NCBI GenBank assembly: GCA_028285185.1
Contig: JANQQD010000035.1
Location: 1 to 60,451, forward strand
DNA: 60,451 bases
Direction of reading: 5' to 3'
Origin: Anaerolineae bacterium
Lineage (GTDB): Bacteria > Pseudomonadota > Alphaproteobacteria > DSM-16000 > Inquilinaceae
This document shows positions 52,844 to 60,451 of this stretch, piece by piece; position 1 is the stretch's first letter; each line of letters starts with the position of its first letter. A program made the position numbers and the translations under genes. The notes below the pieces were generated by a model. It searched no databases. It was given only the letters and a program-made list of their open reading frames with translations, and was not told where the DNA came from.

Positions 52844-53923
52844 ATGTCGTTTCTTTCGAGCCATGCGCCGATTGTCGACCATGGCCTGGATCTCGATCGG
52901 TTCCGCGATGAGGACGCTTCGTCCCTGGCCGCTCTCTTCCGCACCATCTACGGCAACGAATATCCCTCCCCTGAGGTCTACGACCCGGATTTCCTCATCC
53001 AGGCGAACCGGAAGGGGACGACCTGCTCCTATATCTGCCGTGACGGGACGGGGCGCGTGGTCGCCCATCTGGCGCTTGTCAGAAGCGCGCCCTTTGACGG
53101 TGCGATGGAGGTGGCCCAGGGGCTGGTGCACCCGGCCTACCGCGGCACCGGGCTGCTCAGCCGACTGATGGAGCTGGTGATCGCCGAAGCCGCCCGCTCG
53201 CATCAGTGCGCTACGCTGTTTGCGACCGCCGTTTGCAACCATGTCATGTCGCAGCGCTCTCTTGCCGGGGCCGGGTTCTCAGACTCCGCTTTCGAGATCG
53301 ACTACACGCCATCCCGCCTCTTTGCCAAGGAACGGGCATCGCGCGGCCGGGTGGCGACGGTCTTCGCCTTCCGCTCGCTGAAGCCGGCGCCGGAGCTGCC
53401 CACTTATCTTCCGCAGGCCTATGCCGCGGTGATCACCGGCATGTTCCAAGAGACGGGCACCCAAAGGCGCTTCCTGCACCCGCGCCCTGGCCTGCCCCTG
53501 CCGGACACCTCCGTCACCGAGGTCACGGACGTGCCGACCCTCGACGTGACCAAGATCACGGTTGCCTGTGCGGGCCGCGATCTCGCCGACCGGGTTCAGC
53601 AGGTCGAAAGCCGGGCGCGCAGCAACGGCCGTGCCGTCGTGCAGGTCCTGCTCGACATGAGCACGCCGACCGTGGACGCCGCCGTCGAGAGCCTGCGGGC
53701 CGCCGGCTTCTGGTTCGGCGGCGTGCTGCCGCGATACCTGAACGCGGACGCCTTCCTGATGCAGAAGACCCTGTCGACCCCCAACTTCGACGAGGTCAAG
53801 GCGGACTCGTCCGCAGCGAAGGATCTGCTGCAGGTGGTCCAGGCGGATTGGTTCCGAGCCAACGTCTCCGTGATGGTCACGGCACCGCGGGACAGCGCAA
53901 GGCCGGTCACCCGATCGCCGTAG
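52844..53923 (+). CDS. GNAT-family N-acetyltransferase with C-terminal extension
   Basis: 359 residues. The GNAT core covers residues 15-150: VAHLALVRSAPFDGAMEVAQGLVHPAYRGTGLLSRLMELVIAEA contains the acetyl-CoA motif (R-G-T-G-L). Residues 180-340 form a second domain with a possible ligand fold (VQVLLDMSTPTVDAAVESLRAAGFWFGGVLPRYLNADAFLMQK), like the second half of bacterial PseH/CATRA-type acyltransferases; substrate unknown. It follows the PAS gene after an AT-rich gap. Confidence 0.85.
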   Translation: MSFLSSHAPIVDHGLDLDRFRDEDASSLAALFRTIYGNEYPSPEVYDPDFLIQANRKGTTCSYICRDGTGRVVAHLALVRSAPFDGAMEVAQGLVHPAYRGTGLLSRLMELVIAEAARSHQCATLFATAVCNHVMSQRSLAGAGFSDSAFEIDYTPSRLFAKERASRGRVATVFAFRSLKPAPELPTYLPQAYAAVITGMFQETGTQRRFLHPRPGLPLPDTSVTEVTDVPTLDVTKITVACAGRDLADRVQQVESRARSNGRAVVQVLLDMSTPTVDAAVESLRAAGFWFGGVLPRYLNADAFLMQKTLSTPNFDEVKADSSAAKDLLQVVQADWFRANVSVMVTAPRDSARPVTRSP

Positions 53924-54372
53924 CCCACCGGCATCGGGCGGCGCCATCGTCGTCCAGGCCGAGGGGCAGCGGCGGACCCCACAACTCCCCTGCGCCCGGA
54001 CCGCGGTGCTTGCAGACAGACCGACGACCAGGCCGCAAGCCAGGCGATCGACGCCCGCCTGCCCCATCGGCGACGATCACCGCCGGCCCGGTGCCCGCAC
54101 AAGCGCAAGCTCTCAGCCGAACAGCCCGCGCCGCCGCGCTGCCTGGCACAAATGGTCAAATATTTGGCACGCGCAGCCAAAGACAGGCAGCGTCTCGTTT
54201 GCATAAACTGCCGCCTACCCGACGACCTTTAGGAAGGTCAGAGGTCGAAAACGACTGGGCGGGTTCGACTGGGCGGGTTCGTCAGACGATCACGTCCGAT
54301 CCGCACGGCAATTGAGTCCCCGCGTTACTCGTACATTGCACGATCAAAGCCAAGGGAAAGGAGCAACAGGCC
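53924..54372. other. Gap with a 14-bp tandem duplication
   Basis: About 450 bases with no supported gene. GACTGGGCGGGTTC occurs twice without spacing at 54253-54280. AAAGGAG at 54357 is the ribosome site of the next gene. Confidence 0.55.
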
Positions 54373-55062
54373 ATGGCCAAGGCTCTCATCTTCATGCCCT
54401 TCGACCCGAACCACAGTTCGATCCAGAGATGCCGCAGCGAATACGCTAATGACGGGAAATACGAAAAGAACAAGAAAGTCAAAGAATTTCTGGTCAAGAA
54501 AGGTTACAGTGTGATGATCGAATGGTACAGCGGCAAGAAGCTTCCATATCTGCAAAGCCTCGATACCGGAGCGATCTACATCCGAGGTCATGGTATCGCA
54601 GGGGATCACTCCATCATTTCGTCCAGTCAATTGGGTGAGGAAGTTAGCTACGATACGGTCTTTGAGCGTCTGCTGGAATCCGGCTTGAAACAGACTTTCC
54701 AAGGCCACATTCACTGCTACAACTGTCACAGTGCCGAGCCGGGCAAGAAAGGGTTCAGCAAGGTCCCCTATGCACGGATGTTCGCCGATCACATGTTCTC
54801 GCGCGGCTACAAGAGCTGCAAGTTCTATGGCTATCTCGGCCCGCTCGACTCCTTCCCCAAGGACGGCAGCAAGGGCAAGGACATCTATTCGCGAGATCCG
54901 TATGCTGACAAGGGCAAACAGGAATACGGGACATGGGATGAAGCCCGCGTCTCTTTCAAGCCGACGGTGAACAACTACACCCTGACCGGCACAGTAAACG
55001 CCGCGGCTCCGTTGATCAAAGCGAACGATCCCTTGAAATCAATCAAAGTCTTGAATGTCTAA
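54373..55062 (+). CDS. Orphan caspase-like (clan CD) cysteine-protease candidate
   Basis: 229 residues from the ATG at 54373. No signal peptide. Two hydrophobic strands end in the catalytic residues expected for the caspase fold: AIYIRGHGIAGDHS with His73, and GHIHCYNCHSAEPG with Cys118 (or Cys115), 45 residues later. The N-terminal MAKALIFMPFDPN and VKEFLVKKGYSVMIEW fit the first strands. The C-terminal half has FYGYLGPLDSFPKD. It is AT-richer and more Lys-rich than its neighbours, suggesting transfer. A role in stress or defence cell death is possible but not shown. The overall family is not recognised. Confidence 0.6.
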   Translation: MAKALIFMPFDPNHSSIQRCRSEYANDGKYEKNKKVKEFLVKKGYSVMIEWYSGKKLPYLQSLDTGAIYIRGHGIAGDHSIISSSQLGEEVSYDTVFERLLESGLKQTFQGHIHCYNCHSAEPGKKGFSKVPYARMFADHMFSRGYKSCKFYGYLGPLDSFPKDGSKGKDIYSRDPYADKGKQEYGTWDEARVSFKPTVNNYTLTGTVNAAAPLIKANDPLKSIKVLNV

Positions 55063-55090
55063 TCTTGAATATCGCGTTTCTGCCGATGAT

Positions 55091-55115
55091 GCTCGGGTCA
55101 AGATCTGACCCGAGC
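55091..55115 (+). repeat. Perfect 10-bp hairpin
   Basis: GCTCGGGTCA, a five-base AGATC loop, then TGACCCGAGC. No T run follows, so it is not a typical intrinsic terminator, although it lies 28 bases after the caspase-like gene. It may be a REP-like element. Confidence 0.5.
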
Positions 55116-55319
55116 CCACACGTCACGGCGATGCCTGAAGGTTGCCGGGCAAAGCGGCCCTCGCATCCTCGCCGCTGTCCGAGATCACCTGTCTGGGGAA
55201 GCCCGGCTTAACTGGTTCCCCGGTTGAGAGAGTGCGGCTCGGAAGGGAGCGTACGATCGTGGTAAATTGGCTCAGCCAGGTGGGCCGGTCATGCGGCCGC
55301 GGATCCGGGAGACGCTGAG

Positions 55320-55667
55320 ATGCAGGTCATCAAGGATGGCGACCTTTACAAGATCGCGCGCATCACCGGCCCGACCCACAATTTCCTTGCTCTCAGATTT
55401 GGCCTAACCGCCGGACCGACGCCACGCGTCGAAGCCCTGGCCTCCCGTTCCGGCGCGCGACTGGACGGAGATGCGCTTGGCGGTGAGGTTGAGAAGGGGG
55501 TCGCAGACGCCAATCAGCGATTGGGGACGTCATATCAGGTCGATCTCATTCAGTTCGTACCCGACGACACACCGCCGGAAACGGCCTACCGCGGCTTGGC
55601 GGAGAGGATCACAGAGGCGATGCACCGCGGCCAGTCGGATGGAAGCGCGGACGCTGACCCGACTTGA
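55320..55667 (+). CDS. Small protein of unknown function, 115 residues
   Basis: ATG at 55320 with GGAGA upstream. Reads MQVIKDGDLYKIARITGPTHNF, then LALRFGLTAGP and VDLIQFVPDDTPPETAYRGLAERI. Alpha/beta composition, no membrane helix, no Cys. I recognise no family. The 257-base gap before it holds the hairpin at 55091. Confidence 0.6.
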   Translation: MQVIKDGDLYKIARITGPTHNFLALRFGLTAGPTPRVEALASRSGARLDGDALGGEVEKGVADANQRLGTSYQVDLIQFVPDDTPPETAYRGLAERITEAMHRGQSDGSADADPT

Positions 55668-55732
55668 CCGTTCGTCCGGAAATGATCCGATTCAGACATT
55701 CAAGTTGGCGACCGCCGGCCCGATAATCCAAA

Positions 55733-56287
55733 TCATGGGGAATGAGATACGGCTTCCAAGCTATAGGCTGCGGTCGCATCGTCCCAGACCAGCCGCTCCC
55801 GGCAACCAGCAAGCCAGTCCCTCAGGCGCTTTTCGGCTATGGATCCCCGTGTCCACACCCGAGGGTGCTTCTTCAGGTCTTCAGGCAGGGGCAGGGCGCT
55901 CGCCAACGCGTCGTAAGGCGCCACCAGGCAGTATCCGGCCCCATGGTCAAGCACGATCGGCTCGACAGGCAACGCGTCAATGATGGCGTCGGCCGCATCG
56001 ATGTCGCCCGCCAGCAGCCGAAGAGCCGCAATAAGCGGACGCCATCCCGGATCGTCGACGTAGTCGCCCAGAGAATCGGTCACCTGCGCGATATAGATGC
56101 GATAGGCGACGAAAATGTCCTCGTCGGTAGGCGGCGCGAATTCCGGCACGGATCCACCCGGCCTGGCGACGCAGGAAAGCAGCCGCCGACGCTGATAGCC
56201 AAGCCGCTTGAGGCCGTCGTCAGGTTCCGGTGTCCCTTCCCGGCTATTGCCGCGGCCGAGAAGCGCGGAAAGAACCGTCTTCAACAT
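55733..56287 (-). CDS. Protein of unknown function, 184 residues
   Basis: ATG at 56287; the frame is open upstream to 56545 but that part has no coding character. Reads MLKTVLSALLGRGNSREG, DEDIFVAYRIYIAQVTDSLGDYVDDPGWRP, LAGDIDAADAIIDALPVEPIVLDHGAGYC and DWLAGCRERLVWDDATAAYSLEAV. It may have a helical fold; no membrane helix. I recognise no family. It converges on the 115-residue gene. Confidence 0.65.
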   Translation of the reverse strand: MLKTVLSALLGRGNSREGTPEPDDGLKRLGYQRRRLLSCVARPGGSVPEFAPPTDEDIFVAYRIYIAQVTDSLGDYVDDPGWRPLIAALRLLAGDIDAADAIIDALPVEPIVLDHGAGYCLVAPYDALASALPLPEDLKKHPRVWTRGSIAEKRLRDWLAGCRERLVWDDATAAYSLEAVSHSP

Positions 56288-56863
56288 TGTGCACGCCCGA
56301 TATGATGGCCCGAGCAGCGACATTGGCACTGTTGCCCACGTGTTTCCCAGACAGTAGCCGGCCGGTTGAGCCAACGCAGCAAGATTGGGATGCGGGATCC
56401 ACCCTGGAGCACCCAAGCTTCGCTCGGTTTCACGATCCTCCGGTGCGATGCGGTGCTGGCCGTGTTCGGGGCCGACGAGCTTCGGGTGGTCGGTGGCGAA
56501 CCCCAGACCCTGTCGGAGACGCCGCAGACGGAGCATCGCCGACAAGCACGATTGGGAAGCTCAGGTTCGACCGCTCATGGCACGAGGCGGTCGACCTAGC
56601 CGGGCCAGATGGATCAATTCCACCTCCTGAAGCAGGCCATTGCGATCCCATTGCCCACGTTGTTGCACCGGCATCGACAACATGGCCCCGGTAGCATGGC
56701 GAACCTTCCACCAAGAGGAGGAGATAGACCATGCACGCTGAGTAAGCGTCCGGCGAGGGTGCTCTTGTTTAAGGGCGCATGATCCCGATCCTGTTCGATC
56801 GTGAGGTCGGCAGGTGTTCTGCGCCGCCGGCAAAGGCCGCTGAGCGCAGTACCAAGGCTGAGT
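56288..56863. other. Gap with an IS66-type terminal sequence
   Basis: About 575 bases with no intact gene. GTAAGCGTCCGGCGAGGG at 56742 matches the IS66-type end at 57379 in most positions and the same orientation. Short minus-strand frames around it look like debris. Confidence 0.5.
56742..56765 (+). mobile_element. IS66-type end remnant (copy 1)
   Basis: GTAAGCG is the usual start of IS66-family ends; the shared core GCGTCCGGCGA with the copy at 57379 supports this. No transposase sequence recognised inside this copy. Confidence 0.45.
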
Positions 56864-57280
56864 TCAGCGGCCCCGAGATCCCTCTGCCGGGTTCGCGCTG
56901 AAGATCGCAACCTTGTTGCCCACGGGATCGCGGAGGTATCCGACATAGAAGTGATCGCCGTACTCGGCCCGGAAGCCGGGAGCACCTTCGTCGGAGCCGC
57001 CCGCCTCAAGGCCGGCTGCGTGAAGGGTGCGGACCATCTCATGCGTTTCGGCTTGGAAGGCCGTCATGGAGCCGTTGCCAACGGTCGCCTCTTTCCCGTC
57101 GTATGGCCTCCCAACGTACACCGCGGCGGGGCCGCAGGACCGGCCGGGCACATCCGGAAAGGTGAATTCGATGCCGTTCGGCACTTCCTTCTTCCTGTAA
57201 CCGAGCGGGGTCAGGATGGCCGTGTAGAACCGCCCCGAGAGCGGGATATCGTTGGAACCAACCCTGATGTAGCTCAGCAT
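56864..57280 (-). CDS. VOC (glyoxalase/bleomycin-resistance fold) protein
   Basis: 138 residues from the ATG at 57280, with AGGAG eight bases upstream; a longer frame to 57343 is unlike the family. Two beta-alpha-beta-beta-beta repeats: MLSYIRVGSNDIPLSGRFYTAILTPLGYRKK and GSMTAFQAETHEMVRTLHAAGLEAGG, then YGDHFYVGYLRDPVGNKVAIF. The last block has the usual metal-site Glu replaced or shifted. Substrate unknown. It sits between two IS66-type ends in the same orientation. Confidence 0.85.
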   Translation of the reverse strand: MLSYIRVGSNDIPLSGRFYTAILTPLGYRKKEVPNGIEFTFPDVPGRSCGPAAVYVGRPYDGKEATVGNGSMTAFQAETHEMVRTLHAAGLEAGGSDEGAPGFRAEYGDHFYVGYLRDPVGNKVAIFSANPAEGSRGR

Positions 57281-57378
57281 GCAGTCGCTCCTGTCTGCAC
57301 CGTGGGCCCCCTCAGGCTCGAAGCGTGCCTCCGTTTGGGGCAACTGTACCCAAGGGCTCTGCCCTCGCGCGCTACAAA

Positions 57379-57640
57379 GTGGGCGTCCGGCGAAGGCGCT
57401 CTGGCTGGCTGATGGTAGACCCTGTCACTCTGCCGCGGCAGCGTAACGCCGGGGCATACGTTCGTCGATCCGGGTGATCTTGTGCTCGGCGATCCGGCCG
57501 AGGGCATAGGTCAGCCAGGCCTGCGGATCGATGCCGTTGAGTTTGGCGGTCTCGATCAGGGTGAAGGCGATCGCGGCAGCCTTGCCGCCGCCCGCTGATC
57601 CGGCGAACAACCAGTTCTCGCGATATGGGGTCACGATATG
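57379..57640 (-). mobile_element. IS66-family transposase C-terminal remnant with its end
   Basis: Minus-strand reading [20 protein letters not shown], then [23 protein letters not shown] and [16 protein letters not shown] is the end of an IS66 TnpC (usually ending LLPWNW). The IS end GTGGGCGTCCGGCGAAGG lies at 57379, outside the stop at 57425. The upstream part of the gene is lost at 57622, at a 13-bp tandem CGATATGGGGTCA. This is a dead fragment. Confidence 0.8.
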
Positions 57641-57655
57641 GGGTCAGGTCTTGCA
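57640..57655 (+). repeat. Dispersed GGGTCAGGTCTT repeat, copy 4
   Basis: GGGGTCAGGTCTTGCA, directly adjoining the broken IS66 fragment. Confidence 0.65.
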
Positions 57656-57745
57656 CTGCCATGTACCTGCAGCCATTTGCCGGTGGAGATTGACCGGAAG
57701 TCGGAGCAGGCGGAGGGTGGGCGCCACCACGCAAGAGGACGATCC

Positions 57746-59191
57746 ATGGTCTCGAAGACGACCCTCACCGCAAAGAACCTGGAAGCCCTCGGAGCGGAGC
57801 GCCTGGCCGCTCTGCTGCTTGAGATCAGCGACGGGAACGCTGCTGCCAAGCGAAAGCTGCGGTTGGAGCTCGCAGGCGCGCAAAGCCCGGGCGCGCTTGC
57901 CAAGGAAGTGCGCAAGCGGCTCACGACGATCGCGCGGTCGCGCTCGTTCGTGGACTGGAAGGGCGTCAGGGCCCTGGCGGCCGATCTCGAAATCCAGCGC
58001 CGCGCCATCGTCGAGACGGTGGTCAAGGCCGACCCGAAAGATGCCCTGGACCTGTTGTGGCGGTTCATGGCCTTGGCCGGGCCCGTCTTCGACCGATGCG
58101 ACGACGGCGGCGAGGCCGTTTCAAACATCTTTCATCAGGCCTGCCGGGACATCGGCGACGTGGCGACGAAGGCTGAGGCCGATCCCCGCGCGCTCGCAGA
58201 CCGTGCCTTCGACGCCCTCGGCGCCAACAACTATGGCCAGTTCGACGACCTGGTCTGCGTTCTGGCGCCGGCGCTGGGCCAGGCGGGGCTGGAGCATCTG
58301 AGGCAGCGCATGACGGATCTGTCGAACGTGCCGGTGCCGAAACCGCCCGAGAAGGACCGTGTGACGATCGGCTGGAGCTCCTCCGGGCCGATCTACGAGG
58401 ACGAGATCGCCGAACGATCTCGGCAGAGCACCGTCCGCCTGGCGCTGCAGGACATCGCCGATGCCCTGGGCGATGTCGACGCCTTCATCGCGCAGTACCC
58501 GGAAGAAACGCGAAAGGTGCCGACGATCGCTGCTGAAATCGCGCGGCGTCTCTTGGCCGCCGGCCGGGCGGAGGAGGCGTGGCGGACGATCGAGGCAACC
58601 GTGCATCCGAGAGGCAGCCGCTGGAACTGGCCGGATTTCGAGTGGGAAGACGCGCGGATGGACGTGCTCGACGCTCTCGGACGGGCGGACGAGGCTCAGG
58701 CCGCGCGCTGGGCGTGTTTTGAGCGATCTCTCTCCGCACCCCACCTCCGTGCCTATCTGAAGCGGCTTCCCGAGTTCGACGACGTCGTGGCTGAGGAAAA
58801 GGCCCTCGACTACGCCCAAGCGCGCCGGAACCTGCCCGAGGCTCTGTACTTCTTGGTCGCATGGCCCGCACTGGACCGCGCGGCGGATCTCGTGCTCCAG
58901 CGCCACCGCGAGCTGAACGGAGATGACTACGAGATCCTGACGCCGGCCGCCGAAGCGCTCGCCGCAAAACATCCCCTTGCCGCTACGGTGGCGCTGCGGG
59001 CGATGATCGATTTCTCTCTCAAGAACGGCCGGTCCAGCCGATACAAGCATGCCGCGCGCCATCTGTTGGAATGCGCGAGCCTGTCATCGGCGATCCCGGA
59101 TTTCGGGCCGTTCGAGACGCAGGCCACCTATGAGGCCGGACTGCGCCGCGCGCATGGGAGGAAGAGCGCGTTCTGGAGCTTGATCGGCTGA
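57746..59191 (+). CDS. DUF6880 family protein
   Basis: 481 residues from the ATG at 57746, with AGAGGA six bases upstream; the frame is open to 57638 but the family starts MVSKTTLTAKNLEALGAERL. Family blocks are AAAKRKLRLELAGAQSPG, VRKRLTTIARSRSFVDWKG, SSSGPIYEDEI, VPTIAAEIARRLLAAGRAEEAW and FEWEDARMDVLDALGR. The protein is nearly all helical with TPR-like character. Function unknown; no partner gene nearby. Insertion debris lies just upstream. Confidence 0.88.
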   Translation: MVSKTTLTAKNLEALGAERLAALLLEISDGNAAAKRKLRLELAGAQSPGALAKEVRKRLTTIARSRSFVDWKGVRALAADLEIQRRAIVETVVKADPKDALDLLWRFMALAGPVFDRCDDGGEAVSNIFHQACRDIGDVATKAEADPRALADRAFDALGANNYGQFDDLVCVLAPALGQAGLEHLRQRMTDLSNVPVPKPPEKDRVTIGWSSSGPIYEDEIAERSRQSTVRLALQDIADALGDVDAFIAQYPEETRKVPTIAAEIARRLLAAGRAEEAWRTIEATVHPRGSRWNWPDFEWEDARMDVLDALGRADEAQAARWACFERSLSAPHLRAYLKRLPEFDDVVAEEKALDYAQARRNLPEALYFLVAWPALDRAADLVLQRHRELNGDDYEILTPAAEALAAKHPLAATVALRAMIDFSLKNGRSSRYKHAARHLLECASLSSAIPDFGPFETQATYEAGLRRAHGRKSAFWSLIG

Positions 59192-59288
59192 GCATTCCGC
59201 GACGGCGCCTCCACGGCCTCCCAAGAACCGCTTCCGCATCGTTCGATCCGGCCCCCCCCCGGCGGCCAGTTCCCGCCGCAACAGTCGA

Positions 59289-59310
59289 CTACGGTGACAG
59301 TTTCCTAAAT
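59289..59310 (+). repeat. RAYT-associated repeat, copy 1
   Basis: CTACGGTGACAGTTTCCT then AAAT; same core as at 60039 next to the RAYT gene. Confidence 0.6.
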
Positions 59311-59424
59311 GGGCATCACCCGATAGGCGCCGCGGCCGCGGCGTAACCACCACCGACAACGCTGCGCCAGAGCGCCCCAGCAATTGCTGGCTGATGAACC
59401 AAGACGGACTATCTCGCAAAGTAA

Positions 59425-59793
59425 TCAAGCCCAATCGACATAGCAGTCGTACCCTGTATCTGGCTTCTCGTCCCAGTCCTTCATTGCGGCGGCCCGAGCT
59501 TCGATACCCGCTCGTTCGGCCGCCATCACCAGAGACTTGGTTTGGAAGTACTCATCTTCGCCTGCCAACCGCAAATGAGATTGTAACTCCATTGCTTGCT
59601 CGGCAGTGAGGCCTTCCAGCCACGCCTCTAGATGGCTCACAGCAAATTCCGCAGCATCCTGAGCTTCTCGCCATTCTTGCGCAATAATACTAAAATCATA
59701 GCCATGAATTGAAACAGACTTTGTCAATATACCAATGCTCCTAGTATCCCCTTTTTTGGTATTTAGATTATAGACTCTTCGTTCGATTGTCAT
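59425..59793 (-). CDS. Small protein of unknown function, 122 residues
   Basis: ATG at 59793 with GGAG about ten bases upstream. Reads MTIERRVYNLNTKKGDTRSI, then FSIIAQEWREAQDAAEFAVSHLEAWLEGLTAEQAMELQSHLRLAGED and a helix ending AAAMKDWDEKPDTGYDCYVDWA. No membrane helix. AT-rich 5' end compared with the neighbours. It is flanked by the two TACGGTGACAGTTT repeats, so it may be part of a mobile or acquired block. No family recognised. Confidence 0.6.
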   Translation of the reverse strand: MTIERRVYNLNTKKGDTRSIGILTKSVSIHGYDFSIIAQEWREAQDAAEFAVSHLEAWLEGLTAEQAMELQSHLRLAGEDEYFQTKSLVMAAERAGIEARAAAMKDWDEKPDTGYDCYVDWA

Positions 59794-60038
59794 TCTATGC
59801 AATCTCCATGCATGAGCCGCCAATCCACGTTATTGCTCAAACGGATATCCACGCACACGGTCGCCCTAACGCAACGATTCCCTCACGTCGCAACCGGACA
59901 GCGCCGCCAATGATCTCAGTCGGGATTCCCCAGGTGACCCTGCTCTTGGCTGAAACGATGGCCGTGGTCCGCTCTGAACACAACCGGCGATTCAATACCG
60001 TCTCGGAGAACACGCGACTGCGCGCGGTTCGAGCGTGG

Positions 60039-60061
60039 ATTACGGTGACAGTTTACCAAAT
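60039..60061 (+). repeat. RAYT-associated repeat, copy 2
   Basis: ATTACGGTGACAGTTTACC then AAAT, ending four bases from the stop of the RAYT gene. Same orientation as the copy at 59289. Confidence 0.65.
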
Positions 60062-60065
60062 CCAC

Positions 60066-60451
60066 CTACTGTCCGTGCACCTGCTTGGTCTTCGGGCCGC
60101 GCGTCTTTGGTTTCGGCGGCCTGCCCGTCGCCGTCTCAAGCGCGTCGAGCCACTTGTCCTCGCCGATCGGCCGGCCGGTCGTCTCCGACTGGCGAAGCCT
60201 CCGGTATGCCGCCGCTACGGCAGCACTGGCGTCGGCGCCCAGGAACGCCGCAAAGTCGCCATAGCGCTCAAGGATCGGCGTAACTCCCACAGGCCGGTCA
60301 TCTCTACACGACACGTGCGCGGCAGCGCTTGACCACTGCCAGTCCCAGGCCCGCTCAACCAGCCTGGCGCGCACCGGATTGAGCGACACATAGCGCACGG
60401 CATGGCCAAGATGCGCTTCATCCATCACGACCGAGCCAAAACGCCCCTGCC
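60066..60451 (-). CDS. REP-associated tyrosine transposase, C-terminal part (cut by window edge)
   Basis: 128 residues visible and open to the right edge. QGRFGSVVMDEAHLGHAVRY followed by VSLNPVRARLVERAWDWQWSSAAAHV is the RAYT (Y1_Tnp) signature; the N-terminal HUH site lies outside. The family cleaves single-stranded REP palindromes and keeps them dispersed in the genome. The short repeat directly after its stop and a second copy at 59289 fit. The C-terminal tail is basic (PPKPKTRGPKTKQV). Confidence 0.9.
   Translation of the reverse strand, partial: QGRFGSVVMDEAHLGHAVRYVSLNPVRARLVERAWDWQWSSAAAHVSCRDDRPVGVTPILERYGDFAAFLGADASAAVAAAYRRLRQSETTGRPIGEDKWLDALETATGRPPKPKTRGPKTKQVHGQ

Noticed and set aside
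53206..54315. 369-codon plus-strand frame across the GNAT gene and the following gap
   Set aside because: Overlaps the GNAT gene in another frame and is Arg/Pro/Gly-rich with no domain.

Overview
The window is high-GC DNA from an alphaproteobacterium, plausibly Rhodospirillales-like. The evidence is the conserved run dgt / SPOR protein / nagZ / scpA / scpB / tatABC / serS / surE / pcm / nlpD-like / yajC / secD / secF / Mth938 / trmFO, together with a SciP-type CtrA-inhibitor gene and a liv operon of typical alphaproteobacterial layout. The genus cannot be fixed from the sequence alone. No rRNA, tRNA or CRISPR array was seen.

Layout. 1-2.7 kb: the start of a secreted Cys-rich protein built from 45-residue tandem repeats (cut by the left edge) and a second secreted protein of unknown function. 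2.8-24.4 kb: the envelope/housekeeping block, mostly on the minus strand. It covers tRNA modification (trmFO), two relatives of mitochondrial complex I assembly factors beside the Sec accessory genes, SecDF-YajC, an NlpD-like amidase activator, PIMT, SurE, SerRS, Tat translocase, condensin partners ScpAB, NagZ, a SPOR protein and a dGTPase-like HD protein. 24.4-27.1 kb: a frameshifted conserved gene, then a STAS protein, ErpA, exonuclease III and a GFA-family protein. 27.4-32 kb: a complete branched-chain amino-acid-type ABC importer. 32-37 kb: Mut7-C RNase-like protein, hydrolase, small HTH regulator with palindromic operators, patatin, SciP, DusA.

37.2-60.4 kb is accessory. An intact IS3-family (IS407-like) element has cut off the 5' end of a DMT transporter. 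It is followed by a signalling island (CHASE4-type histidine kinase, GGDEF cyclase, two PilZ proteins, HD-GYP phosphodiesterase) bordered by two VapC toxin remnants. Then come a TolA-C-like periplasmic protein, an MBL / FAD-monooxygenase / DUF2783 operon, an Excalibur protein, PAS and GNAT proteins, an orphan caspase-like protein, IS66 debris around a VOC gene, a DUF6880 protein, and a REP-associated tyrosine transposase cut by the right edge. Two short repeat families (cores GGGTCAGGTC and TACGGTGACAGTTT) are scattered through this half.

How genes work together: Sec, Tat, SPOR, NagZ and NlpD-like proteins serve envelope export and peptidoglycan turnover; LivHMGF plus the binding protein form one importer; the GGDEF, HD-GYP and PilZ proteins can make, degrade and sense c-di-GMP. 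The least explained items are the Cys-repeat protein, the caspase-like protein at 54.4 kb and the unknown 238-residue protein at 47 kb.
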